A stretch of 64,000 bases of DNA from Flabesymbios commensalis (taxonomy: Eukaryota; Annelida; Polychaeta; Terebellida; Flabelligeridae): contig OZ024914.1 of NCBI GenBank assembly GCA_964017125.1, positions 28,890,801 to 28,954,800 on the forward strand. The letters are read 5' to 3'. The number at the start of each line of letters is the position of its first letter. The first letter of the stretch is position 1. The notes beneath the pieces are model-generated. The model was not told the DNA's origin. It saw nothing but the letters and a program-made list of their open reading frames with translations, and made no database searches. Position numbers and translations under genes: made by a program. Positions 20,440 through 31,945 of the stretch are shown here, piece after piece.

Positions 20440-20722
20440 ATTAATGAGTGAATATTGCTTAGGGTCGCTTTCTGCACAATCATGGCAATATCGCGACAGA
20501 AGCAAGCCCCAAGTCGTGGCTATGCCCTACTCTTATCGAATGACTTCTAGGGTTCTTTATAGTGCACATGACCATAAACAACACTGCACACTCCAGACGT
20601 TTGAACAGTTTGGAGTACTACATATGCACAACCCCGATGACAAATATCCGACCCAGCCGGGATTCGAACACAGTACCTCTGAGTTTCGAGCCACAACCGG
20701 ACCGAATAGACCCTGGTAGTCA
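20440..20722 (-). mobile_element. tRNA-derived SINE, family 2
   Basis: On the minus strand a tRNA-like head ends with a B-box-like GTGTTCGAATCCCGGCTGGG. The body contains TCTGGAGTGTGCAGTG, GTGCACTATAAAGAACCCTA and ATAAGAGTAGGGCATAG, and ends in GCAATATTCACTCAT. The other copy (57752-58350) shares all these words in the same order. A short ORF on each strand is incidental. Confidence 0.75.
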
Positions 20723-20923
20723 TTATATAATATCAAAACCATAGATAGACTCTATATCTAAGATCAAAACATCACGTGTAACTCTTCAAATGGATAGAAA
20801 TAAATAAACCCTTCTCCTTGGGTTACGCCTTCAACAGCTCAATGTCTCTTCTTAAAATTAGCTCGATTATCAATGAGACTTCATAACAAAAGTATAGGCT
20901 AAGTATATGCGTGCTACGCGGAT

Positions 20924-21145
20924 TAACCCTATAACCACCAAGTTTACTGGATAAAAGTGTCACCCACTTGAAGTTGTGTGTCGTTAACGCGACCCACAAT
21001 TTCATAATTATTCATCCAAATGAAGACGTATCATTTTAAATTATTGTCGATTGAACACACATTTTACCAATAAGATATTTTATTTGGAATTAAAATAGAA
21101 ACTATTAAAACCAATTGTTTACGTTATTGGCGCTGGTGGCGTTAA
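20924..21145. mobile_element. TTAA-type MITE, first of a chain of three
   Basis: Left end TTAACCCTATAACCACC, right end GGTGGCGTTAA. The core is CACTTGAAGTTGTGTGTCG with GCGACCCACAATTTCA. Its right TTAA is also the left TTAA of the next element. Confidence 0.6.
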
Positions 21146-21372
21146 CCCTTTACCCGCTATGTTATATTGTTAATTTTTTTACCCACTTAAAGTTGTGTCT
21201 CGCTACCGCGACCCACAACTTCAAGAGGGTAACACATACTCATAGCTGTTTAATTGGAGATCACACATTTTTCCAAATGTTTAAACACTCATTTCGTTCA
21301 CAATAACTCTGATTCAACATGCTATTAAAACAGGTCAGAAACGTGTTTCGCGGTGAAAGCTTTAGCCCTCAC
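21142..21372. mobile_element. TTAA-type MITE, second of a chain
   Basis: Starts TTAACCCTTTACCCGC. The core CACTTAAAGTTGTGTCTCGC folds onto GCGACCCACAACTTCAAG. It ends GCGGTGAAAGCTTTAG, a diverged copy of the inverted end, overlapping the start of the next element. Confidence 0.55.
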
Positions 21373-21610
21373 AGCGGGGGGATAGACTTTAGACGTCAGA
21401 ATCTGACGTCTGTAGACGTCAGATTCTGACGTCTAAAGTCTATCCCCGCACTGTTGGAGTAAACATATTTATAATGATCGCAGACCCATAACATAGGTAT
21501 TCAAATGAATCAGAAAGAACTAACTAAGACATTTATGATGATTTCGAATTGAATAAAACGCTTTGGTCTCCATGGTTTATATGACAAATATTCAGCGTTT
21601 TAAGGGTTAA
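21361..21610. mobile_element. TTAA-type MITE with CRE-like core, third of a chain
   Basis: The hairpin is ACTTTAGACGTCAGAATCTG then GACGTCTGTAGACGTC then CAGATTCTGACGTCTAAAGT. It ends TTCAGCGTTTTAAGGGTTAA. Post-hairpin sequence matches 3218-3410 and 29185-29417. Confidence 0.75.
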
Positions 21611-22387
21611 ACCACAAGACAGGGAAATATTGTGCTGTAAGTGAAATGTTTTAACGCTGAAATGAACAAATATAATGACATTGAATATAGTTAGACAAAA
21701 ATAGACCGCATTGATTTGCTTAAAGCAGATGAGTCGTTTCGCTTCACTGAACAATAATACTTTTCTTGTGACTGCCCACTCCTCAGAGGGTTGACCATGT
21801 TGCGCATGCGGATGAGCCTACAACTCAGCTGTACTCAGCGATTCGTGACGCCTCGCACCTATATACTTTAATAATAATTCACTTCACAAAAAATATCCTA
21901 CCGGCCTGTGCTTTCTTAACCATATATTTTTATCAAAAAACCATGATTGATGATAAATCGTGGATATTAGCTACGTAAATGAAGAATTTGAACTGACAAT
22001 TGGAAGAGTGGAGAATATGGATAATACCTTTGCGGCTGAGAAAACGCTGATGCATTGTCAATGTATGTTGTGATTTTTTTCAAGATTTGTTTCTGAATCA
22101 AAATTCAAAAGAATTACCAAACCTTTCTTTATAAAAAATGGTGACGTGAATCATGGTATTCGCTGGTCTTCTAGTCTCCAGAAAATACGTGAATCCAATA
22201 CAAATTCGTGAAAAATAGTACAAAACCTTTTTTTGAAATAAAGAAGTTACTGGCCCTGACTAGCGGTTCATCTATTAGTACCGAGGATATCTATATCTAC
22301 ATTTACGCCACCTAGACATGTTATGTTTCCTTATGGTATTGTGTTTTTCATCGCATGAAACTGGCGTTACAAAAAAATGGGACCAAG
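21611..22387. other. Intergenic, nothing recognised
   Basis: Unique AT-rich sequence with no recognisable coding, RNA or repeat feature. Confidence 0.5.
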
Positions 22388-25300
22388 TACAGTAGTTCAC
22401 CCCTAAAATTTACACCAAGTACAGTAGCTCACCCCTAAAATGTGCACCAAGCACATTATTCTGTGGAACTAAATAGCCTTGACCTCCATTATTTCCACCG
22501 AGCTGGCTAATACAATGGTGCATGGGGTCTTCTATAACTATCTTTTCATCGAGTTGCCATTGAAAACGGTATACGGTGACGTCACTGTGTTTCACAGAAT
22601 ATAGTTCACATATAAAATGTGCAACAAGTATAGTTCACCCCTAAAATGCGCCCCAAGTAAAGTATATAGTTCACCCTTAAAATGTGCACCAAGTACAGTA
22701 TATAGTTCACCCCTAAAATGTGCCCCAAGTACAGTATATAGTCCACCCCTAAAATGTGCACCAAGTACAGTATATAGTTCACCCCTAAAATGTGCACCAA
22801 GTACAGTATATAGTTCACCCTTAAAATGTGCACCAAGTACAGTATATAGTCCACCCCTAAAATGTGCCCCAAGTACAGTATATAGTTCACCCCTAAAATG
22901 TGCCCCAAGTACAGTATATAGTTCACCCCTAAAATGTGCACCAAGTACAGTATATAGTTCACCCTTAAAATGTGCACCAAGTACAGTATATAGTCCACCC
23001 CTAAAATGTGCCCCAAGTACAGTATATAGTTCACCCCTAAAATGTGCACCGAGTACAGTATATAGTTCACCCCTAAAATGTGCACCAAGTACAGTATATA
23101 GTTCACCCTTAAAATGTGCACCAAGTACAGTATATAGTCCACCCCTAAAATGTGCCCCAAGTACAGTATATAGTTCACCCCTAAAATGTGCACCAAGTAC
23201 AGTATATAGTTCACCCTTAAAATGTGCACCAAGTACAGTATATAGTCCACCCCTAAAATGTGCCCCAAGTACAGTATATAGTTCACCCCTAAAATGTGCA
23301 CCAAGTACAGTATATAGTTCACCCTTAAAATGTGCACCAAGTACAGTATATAGTCCACCCCTAAAATGTGCCCCAAGTACAGTATATAGTTCACCCCTAA
23401 AATGTGCACCAAGTACAGTATATAGCTCACCCCTAAAATGTGCACCAAGTACAGTATATAGTCCACCCCTAAAATGTGCCCCAAGTACAGTATATAGTTC
23501 ACCCCTAAAATGTGCACCAAGTACAGTATATAGTTCACCCCTAAAATGTGCACCAAGTACAGTATATAGTTCACCCCTAAAATGTGCACCAAGTACAGTA
23601 TATAGTTCACCCTTAAAATGTGCACCAAGTACAGTATATAGTCCACCCCTAAAATGTGCCCCAAGTACAGTATATAGTTCACCCCTAAAATGTGCACCAA
23701 GTACAGTATATAGTTCACCCCTAAAATGTGCACCAAGTACAGTATATAGTTCACCCTTAAAATGTGCACCAAGTACAGTATATAGTCCACCCCTAAAATG
23801 TGCCCCAAGTACAGTATATAGTTCACCCCTAAAATGTGCACCAAGTACAGTATATAGTTCACCCCTAAAATGTGCACCAAGTACAGTATATAGTTCACCC
23901 TTAAAATGTGCCCCAAGTACAGTATATAGTTCACCCTTAAAATGTGCACCAAGTACAGTATATAGTTCACCCCTAAAATGTGCACCAAGTACAGTATATA
24001 GTTCACCCCTAAAATGTGCACCAAGTACAGTATATAGTTCACCCTTAAAATGTGCACCAAGTACAGTATATAGTCCACCCCTAAAATGTGCCCCAAGTAC
24101 AGTATATAGTTCACCCCTAAAATGTGCACCAAGTACAGTATATAGTTCACCCCTAAAATGTGCACCAAGTACAGTATATAGTTCACCCCTAAAATGTGCA
24201 CCAAGTACAGTATATAGTTCACCCTTAAAATGTGCACCAAGTACAGTATATAGTCCACCCCTAAAATGTGCCCCAAGTACAGTATATAGTTCACCCCTAA
24301 AATGTGCACCAAGTACAGTATATAGTTCACCCTTAAAATGTGCACCAAGTACAGTATATAGTCCACCCCTAAAATGTGCCCCAAGTACAGTATATAGTTC
24401 ACCCCTAAAATGTGCACCAAGTACAGTATATAGTTCACCCTTAAAATGTGCACCAAGTACAGTATATAGTCCACCCCTAAAATGTGCCCCAAGTACAGTA
24501 TATAGTTCACCCCTAAAATGTGCACCAAGTACAGTATATAGTTCACCCTTAAAATGTGCACCAAGTACAGTATATAGTCCACCCCTAAAATGTGCCCCAA
24601 GTACAGTATATAGTTCACCCCTAAAATGTGCACCAAGTACAGTATATAGTTCACCCCTAAAATGTGCACCAAGTACAGTATATAGTTCACCCTTAAAATG
24701 TGCACCAAGTACAGTATATAGTCCACCCCTAAAATGTGCCCCAAGTACAGTATATAGTTCACCCCTAAAATGTGCACCAAGTACAGTATATAGTTCACCC
24801 TTAAAATGTGCACCAAGTACAGTATATAGTCCACCCCTAAAATGTGCCCCAAGTACAGTATATAGTTCACCCCTAAAATGTGCACCAAGTACAGTATATA
24901 GTTCACCCTTAAAATGTGCACCAAGTACAGTATATAGTCCACCCCTAAAATGTGCCCCAAGTACAGTATATAGTTCACCCCTAAAATGTGCACCAAGTAC
25001 AGTATATAGCTCATACCTAAAATGTGCCCCAAGTACAGTATATAGTTCACCCCTAAAATGTGCACCAAGTACAGTAAATAATTCACCCCTAAAATGTGCA
25101 CCAAGTACAGTATATAGTTCACACCTAGAATGTGCACCAAGTACAGTATATAGCTCATACCTAAAATGTGCACCAAGTACAGTATATAGGTCACATCTGA
25201 AATGTGCACAAAGTACAGCAGTGTACTCCTTAAATGTGCACCAACTACAGTATATAATTCAACCCTACAATGTGCTCCAAATACAGTAGTGCACCTCTAA

Positions 25301-25530
25301 AATGTGCACTAAGTACAGTATATAATTCACACCTAAAATGTGCACCAAGTACAGTACCGGTATATTGTTCACACCTAAAAGTTGCAATAAATACATTAGT
25401 TCATTTCTAAAATGGGCATCAAGTACAGTACATAATTCACCCCTAAAATGTGCACCAGCTACAGTATATAATTCACTCCTAAAATGTGCACCAACTACGC
25501 TACATAACTCACCCCTAATATCTGCACCAA
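22388..25530. repeat. 36-bp satellite array with higher-order structure
   Basis: The monomer is about 36 bp (AAGTACAGTATATAGTTCAC followed by CCCTAAAATGTGCACC), with over 70 near-identical units between 22623 and 25212 and decayed units at both edges. Three variant types recur in order: TTCACCCCT/GCACC, TTCACCCTT/GCACC and TCCACCCCT/GCCCC. This gives three- and four-monomer higher-order units of 108 and 144 bp. Because 36 is a multiple of three and the motif lacks stops, frames of 890 (plus) and 867 (minus) residues are open; I do not regard either as a gene. Confidence 0.95.
22454..22602. mobile_element. MITE inserted in the edge of the satellite
   Basis: Ends are TATTCTGTGGAA and TTTCACAGAATA, an inverted repeat. 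Satellite monomers lie on both sides (GTGCACCAAG before, TAGTTCACA after), so it jumped into the array. Internal words (GCTAATACAATG, GGTGACGTCACTG) match the copy at 6826-6964. Confidence 0.75.
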
Positions 25531-25536
25531 CTCGGA

Positions 25537-25950
25537 CGGGGGCCCAGGTGCAGTGGTTAAAGCGGCCTGATTGGAAAGTCGGAGATTGCGAGTTCGAAAC
25601 CCGCTCTGGCATTCAAGTTTCGAAGAAAAGTTTCTTCACCGCTCACTCTCAAATATTCAATATGGCGTGGAGCCTCGTTACCGAGAGGTAGCCTGCTCGG
25701 CCTCAGACCACCAGGGCTCGAATTTCGAATTCTGTGTCTGGAGGGCATTGTCATCTCATTCATCTCACCATCCTCAGGAGGTTCTCCTGGCCCAGTTTAG
25801 CCTGCATGTGCACAGAGGTGGCCTAAAACCCTATTCATTTCATTTGTCTGGAGGGCAGTGTCATCACATCCATCTCACAATCCTAAGGAAGCTCTCCTGG
25901 CCCAATTTAGCCTACATGTGCACAAATGTGGCCTAAACCCCCATTCACAA
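25537..25950 (+). mobile_element. Dimeric tRNA-derived SINE, family 1
   Basis: The first tRNA-like part has CAGTGGTTAAAGCGGCCTG (A-box region) and GCGAGTTCGAAACCCGC (B-box). A linker (TTCAAGTTTCGAAGAAAAG) follows, then a second tRNA-like part (GTTACCGAGAGGTAGC and CAGGGCTCGAATTTCGAA). The tail carries TTTAGCCTGCATGTGCACA and TTCATTTCATTT. The last ~110 bp are present twice. It adjoins the satellite edge. Confidence 0.85.
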
Positions 25951-27236
25951 TCACGCATAGCCTGCATAGCCAAATTGACGTACACATAACGTTTTTAAAT
26001 CGTTTTAACTGTTATGTTTCTTCTGGTGGGATATAAAGTGGCACAGTCTGAATCATAGAGTGTATTGACATAATTTACCAACTATTTGACAAACCTTGTT
26101 AATATTTATGTACTTTGGCATCAAAACTGAAAGTGTTCAATTGGTATTATTTTAGGAAAAAAACATTCATACTAAATTGCAAAGACAAGCAAAGGTCGAA
26201 GCCTCATAGCACACCGATCAAAACAGGGTTTAGCTTGCATCATGCTATTTATACATTGCCATAATTTCCTCAACATCAGAGCTAACGAAGGTTTGAATTG
26301 ATGGAATTATCATTGATTATAAATATAATAAACGTAAGTAGTATATACAGTCAAATTAAGGTATAAAATATGTTTTATGGTCTTTTTTCAATTGGAGCGT
26401 ATCAGATTACACAGTCTGAAACACGTAGTTGAACTTACATAAGTAGCAATATATTTTCAAATATTCAATCAAATTAAAAAAAAGTTGGTGCCATATCGTC
26501 AAACTATTGACGTGGTATATTTTTACTGTAACAAATAAAAGGAGGGGCTGGTTATAAAGTTCAGCAAAGGTCCCAAACGTATGCCACATCGTTCTTAACA
26601 GTTTTTTTTTATCACACTATGCGTGCGTTGAAACATTTTTCTTGACACAAAACTAAACAAAGTTTGACTTTATAGAATGATATAATTGAGCATATCTAAA
26701 ATATCATCCCAGGTAGTAAGTATTATTAAATTACGATCTAAATAATGTTAAATATTCATTTTCATATGCAGTAATAATATCAAATATCATAACATGAAAC
26801 AAGGATTGAAAGGCATAATTGACAAAATGTTGCATATAATCAATAAAATGTATTGTTTTTGATATCAAAACATCCACATTTTATTGTGCTATGTATTAAG
26901 TAGCAATAGACATGACACAGTCATCACACACAGCTTATTTGACAAAATGTTACGTGATCTGTTACAGTAACGAGCTGTGCAAAAAAGTTCAGTTTACTTT
27001 TGTGGTTAGTGCTGTTGCTTTGCCCATGAAAAATCCAGCTCACAGCTTTTGTTTGACACTTCACAATGTTTTTTTTGTGTGTTTTTTGCATACTGGATTA
27101 CATACAACTTACGTACAACATACAAACTTACATACAATATAGTCCGTTGAATGTATAATGACAAATAATGAGCCTGGTACTACGAGACACATTTTATATC
27201 AGATAATCATATTTAAGTTGTTGTTGATTCATGCTA
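25951..27236. other. AT-rich intergenic sequence, nothing recognised
   Basis: Short featureless ORFs only (for example 26407-26589 and 26912-27142). Confidence 0.55.
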
Positions 27237-27491
27237 TATATGGATGGCATCATGCACAAGTGGTCTAACCCACATTTTGACGATTTTGAGAAAAAATCGC
27301 GCTGCAACATGAAGTACAGGATAAAACGAATAAATACAAATTAACACAAAAAGGTAACAAAATCAGTGACCAAATGGTCTAACCCTCAATGTGAAACTCG
27401 TATATTGATCAAGTTGTTGCTATCAAAAACATAGATTTTCATTGTTTTTTTAATGTGGGTTAGCCCACTTGTGCATGATGCCATCCATATA
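27237..27491. mobile_element. 255-bp MITE with ~40-bp inverted ends
   Basis: The left end TATATGGATGGCATCATGCA, running on through CAAGTGGTCTAACCCACATT, is matched by the inverted right end with about one difference. The interior is AT-rich and also contains a diverged inner word GGTCTAACCCTCAATGTG. No ORF. It looks like a complete non-autonomous DNA transposon, and TATA may be its target duplication. Confidence 0.85.
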
Positions 27492-27529
27492 AGCTTGGTG
27501 TATGACTGGCAGCGTCTTATTCAAAACGA

Positions 27530-28140
27530 CAAATAGTTGGCAAAATCACTGTCGTATGCTGTTTTGACCTTTATTGACCTTTATAACACAAAAGTTGTTA
27601 CCTATTTTTCTCTTCATATATATAGTTCAATATGTGACTTACGTTTTGGTGTCAGAATATTTACTTTTTACCTACTGTTGATAAATATATGGGAAAGTTT
27701 GTCACTCACACCCCATATTTCAAACTAGGCCATGTACTACACTCCCAGATTTAAAAAATCCATACAATATATAGTATTACCGATATGTGCCTTACGTTCT
27801 AGTTCAGGTTATTCTAGAGGCTTTATTCTATTATTCCATCAATTTAAACCTTGGTTAGTTTTATTATTCAACAAGTGACATAAATGTACAGATAGTGTGA
27901 TGGCGAAACATTTGCTAAATCACTGTGGCTTGCAGTTGTGACCTTTGTTGACCATCATAACTTAGACATTGTAATACTTTTTTTCTAGATATATATTAAA
28001 CATTAAAAACATTACATTTTGATGCCATAATCTTTAAAATTGATTGAGTATTGACAAAGATATTGTCAATTATGTACAAATAATTCATTTTTTCTTGTGA
28101 TACCATACAGTACATCCCCTACCCTAAAATGCCCTCTAAA
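27530..28140 (+). repeat. Diverged tandem duplication (~370-bp spacing)
   Basis: The segments beginning near 27530 and 27900 share the order 'AAATCACTGT.G..TGC', 'TGACCTTT.TTGACC', 'CATAAC' and a later TTTTGATGCCA/TTTTGGTGTCA word. The similarity is weak, so the call is tentative. Confidence 0.4.
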
Positions 28141-28289
28141 AATAATTGATACCACAATTTGATTGTACAGACTACCTGGGGTTGTTCTAGAAGGTGCATA
28201 CTACCATCCTATCAACTCAAACCTTGGTTACTTTTGGTGTTGGGATAAATCCGTTTATAAGCGTCTTTCAGGATTTCGCTCCTGGACTA

Positions 28290-28520
28290 ATAGAAGGATA
28301 GCTCAGTCTCTCACGTGAAGATATCTGATAATCACCGTCTGTCATAATAGCATTCAGTTATTTAGATCTGGAATAGAATAGCCGGCTCTACCCCTAAATC
28401 AGATAACAACTGAATGGCGGCGGTGATTGGCCGATCTCGTCATGTGACAGACTGAACCAATCTTCGACTGGTCAGGGGTAGAATACTGGACTTGGATCGA
28501 ATAACCTATATACCATACCT
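28290..28520 (+). repeat. Dispersed repeat, copy 1
   Basis: AACTGAATGGCGGCGGTGAT, then GTGACAGACTG, then GGGGTAGAATACTGGACTTG matches 62330-62510 in order. The first half is a weak inverted image of the second, so it may be a foldback element. Confidence 0.55.
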
Positions 28521-29184
28521 TGGCCAAAATGTCCTTCATACCAAGATGTAAATCGCACTGTCTATTCATCACTCGATGTATGGATAAATGTTTCCATTGA
28601 ATTAATTGATCACGCAGTTTCCACTCTTTGTGGCCTCAGGGGCACTGTGTCTTTAATTCACCAACCCATTAGGCCTACATATATTGTGTGTAAGTCTGGA
28701 CTGGGTGAAGTAGGCCTAAATCATGATTATTTACGGTAGGTCTATCTGATTATCACAAAAAATGTAACATTTAAAAATTATATTGTACTCCGCACGGTAA
28801 CATATATTGGAATATAAATGTGCAAAACACATTTTATGCTTTTGAGAATAAGAATGTGATGATAGGGGGGGGGGGGGGGCAGTTTGTGATCAGCCGTCCC
28901 CAGCAAAGTGGATGGACAAAATGGATGTTTATCATGCTTATCATGCTTATGGTATGCCATTATCAGTGAAATGTCACTAGGTGGAAACATAACCGAGTAC
29001 TAGGACTTTCTGAGTGTGGTCCGTCGAAGGAGAAACGAGGAGGAGCTTAACTATCCACATTGGAAAATTAGAGAGAAGAACGACGCCACTTCTTTGTGTT
29101 AATTTGTGACCTGTAATCACCACCCCTACCAGAAAAATAGGTAAATTGTGCTGCATTTTTTTAGATGAAACTAAATCAGATTTT
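28521..29184. other. Intergenic with a G-run
   Basis: A poly-G tract is present around 28864-28879. No gene could be supported. Confidence 0.5.
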
Positions 29185-29417
29185 TTAACTATTACAGCGC
29201 GGGGATCGACTTTAAACGTCAGAATCTGAGGCTGTAGACGTTCAGATTCTGACGTGAAAAGTCGATACCCGCACTGTAAGAGTAAAAATATTTCTAATGG
29301 TCGTAGACCCATAACATAAGTATCCAAATGAAGCGTAGAGCTAACGAAGATGATTGTTTCAAATTTAAAAAGAACACCTTTGGGTTTTATTTAAAAATTC
29401 AGCGCTTTAAGGGTTAA
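29185..29417. mobile_element. TTAA-type MITE with CRE-like core, full length
   Basis: The clearest member: ends TTAACTATTACAGCGCGGGG and TTCAGCGCTTTAAGGGTTAA, with hairpin core CGTCAGAATCTGA against TCAGATTCTGACG. Length about 233 bp. Confidence 0.8.
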
Positions 29418-29591
29418 GTTGGTAAAACTCTATATTTATGATTCAGTGAAATCAAAACAGAAGGAATGCAGATAACAACAGTTTTGTCGAAAAATAAAAA
29501 ATAAATTTTTTATCATTTCACAAAAAAACATTTCTTGTTAATTCAGCCAACTATACGGCGGACGTTGATAAAACTTATTAGTACTTTGGTT

Positions 29592-29802
29592 CAACCCTTT
29601 ACGCGCTAAGTACGATCATAGTCGTTTTTAATCCTTTTTATTATATCCGATTAAATCATTTAATGGGAACGAAATGTGTGTTTAAACAGCAAGACTTGCA
29701 AATATGTGATCGCAAATTAAAGAAATTGGAGTAAGTTTCACCCACTTGAAGTTGTGGGTCGAGGGGAATTTAAATTATTTAATTTAGTGCTTTACGGGTT
29801 AA
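29592..29802. mobile_element. TTAA-type MITE with TTGAAGTTGTGG core
   Basis: Begins CAACCCTTTACGCGCTAAG and ends AGTGCTTTACGGGTTAA. The left part (TAGTCGTTTTTAAT, ATGTGTGTTTAAACA) matches 3722-3860. The core CACTTGAAGTTGTGGGTCG lacks most of its second arm. Confidence 0.65.
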
Positions 29803-29829
29803 TGGGTGCGGCCACGGAGGTAGGCAATA

Positions 29830-30420
29830 GTAGTCCGGGAGCTCAGGGGTCAAAAATGTCCCGAACGGGGCCAAAAGGTTTGAAGGTTGTATCTAACTAG
29901 AAATTTTGCGCTGAATTCGAAAATCAACGTATTACATGCCGTACCTGTGAAGTTTTTAAAATAAGACGTCATTGTTGCCATGGTAACAAATTCACAAAAC
30001 ATTTTAAATGTCGTCTACTGGAGGCAGGTATACTTTTAGTTGATGTGTAATTAAGATAATAAAGCCATAATTTTTGTAAACGCCTTCCATTCTACATATA
30101 TAAGATTAGTTTTAGTCAGCAAAAGTATAATAACATTGTTTTTCTTATGTTGCCATGGAAACAAATACGTTATTATGACCTTCATAATTTCATAGGTGGT
30201 ATGTATTCCACATATATATTAATAATTATAAGAACATCATTTTTTTAGTTCTTCCTGATAATAATTACACTGAAAATGCATAAATTATCAAATATATATT
30301 ACATCGACAAATTTGCAGCGTTAAAATTGATAACGCTGGCCAGCAGCGTCACATTATGACGTCTTTTCTGTGGCGTACAAAAATGCCGCCATTATTGGAA
30401 AATAGACTTTCTTTTATATC
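29830..30420 (+). repeat. Dispersed repeat, plus copy of an inverted pair
   Basis: It starts AGTCCGGGAGCTCAGGGGTC, then AAAAATGTCCCGAACGGGGC, TTTTGCGCTGAAT, GACGTCATTGTTGCCATGGT, and later AAAATGCCGCCATTA. The same order occurs on the minus strand at 42170-42710. The first 150 bp are well conserved and the rest is diverged. No ORF. Confidence 0.7.
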
Positions 30421-31945
30421 TTTCTTAAAAATGGTCGCATCGTATTGACTAATATGTCTAATAGTATGTTTTCATGGTCAAGGATTCTGATAATACAATT
30501 TTCGGGGGCGAGTATTCTTCAGAAAACAAGATTCTGACAATCCCGGCGCATTTGCCTATATAGACTCAGTGCTGCAGACAACCTTTGAGTCTCATTGAGT
30601 ATTCGCCCTTCATTTTGGAAACGATGTGTAAACCGACTATATTTCGAGTACACTAGAATATATCAGAATATTTCACTGTTCAAAATATTAATATGGGTTT
30701 AAAGTGTGAACTGCCAACAAAAACAATTAACTTCTTATCTAAAACAAGTATGCTTATTATAAATCTAAACATTTGTAAATATTTACATGTAAATATACAC
30801 AACAAAATAAACGTGTGTGCGTAAATTCAAACAATATGATCGTAATTGTACTCCCAAAATAATTCAGCATTGCATTTTTCGAAAGAAATGCGTAATTTAC
30901 GCACCTTATAGGGCGCAGCTGGACTATTTATTACTTGTAATAAATAATAAATCTCACTTTTGTGATGCAAGATGTCAAATTTACTGACTAAACACAATAT
31001 CTGGTACAAATTTTCATTATCGATATAGTAGCCCACAATTAACAGTAGCACAGTGTCTCATGACGTGATTAAGTAATCATTATCGGCAATATCTCTGTTA
31101 TTATCATAGAAATAGAATACCACACTTGGGTTGAGTTTCTGCTGGCTTTGTTCATTGTTTTGATCAGGGTTTCCTGCAGGCTCAAGAGGTTTGGGGAGGA
31201 TTTGTTAAAGTTAAGAAGGAAAAAAACACGAGGACAGTTAAATGCCTGCACTTTTTTCGGGGGGGGGGGGGGGGGTGGGGGAGTAACCAAACTTTGGGGT
31301 GGAGGCCCCCCCCCCCCTCCCCTAATAGGGCACCCAGGAAACCCTGTTGATAGCTGACATAATATGGGTTTTGAGACCAAACGAAGTCATTGAAGCAGGA
31401 GAGGGACAGGGGGTTGTACCAAACGAATTAGGATATTCGGCTTCCACACCTCCTGCCTGAGATACGTTTGTGTATTGTATATGCCTTATTAATAGAGGTA
31501 CAGTGCGTATATATAGCTAAAGGTAAAACTAAACATGGAATAACTAATAAGGCAAGCAATGAGGGATATCATATTTGAAGATAAATGTATTATTGGAAAC
31601 ATCATCCAAGTGATGGGTATACATAGATTTACAAATAAAAACAATACCCGGGCGGTTCATGTGTAGTCCAGGAGCAGGGACCCCACAAAAATGTTGCGTT
31701 AAATCAGCACAATATCTAAGATCTGACTTGATAGAATGGTAGAATAGATATGCAGGAGCAGCTCCAGGTAGTATGTACAATGAAATGGTAGTATCAGTTT
31801 TTATTTATTTTGACCGCTTTTATGGGGGTACCCCCAATCCTGTAAGAAATTCGATGTTATTAGGATTACGTAAACATCTGTCATTGCTGTTCTATTTAAC
31901 CAACCGACACATGCAATGTGTACGGAAGTGCATTTAGGACATGAA
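30421..31945. other. Intergenic with G and C homopolymer tracts
   Basis: A ~19-base G-run starts near 31258, and a C-run near 31308 follows it, together able to form a strong hairpin. Small ORFs are featureless. Confidence 0.5.

Noticed and set aside
22606-25289. Open frames of 890 (plus) and 867 (minus) residues.
   Set aside because: They are a 36-bp satellite read in frame on either strand. Unit length divisible by three with no stop explains both, and the repeats continue as decayed sequence beyond the frames.
22388-25530. CRISPR-like look of a regular 36-bp repeat.
   Set aside because: There are no unique spacers, the units are contiguous, and the context is eukaryotic.
25571-25936. 121-residue ORF and its overlaps near the satellite.
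   Set aside because: They lie inside a SINE; similar ORFs appear in other SINE copies (37441-37764 and 57720-58100).
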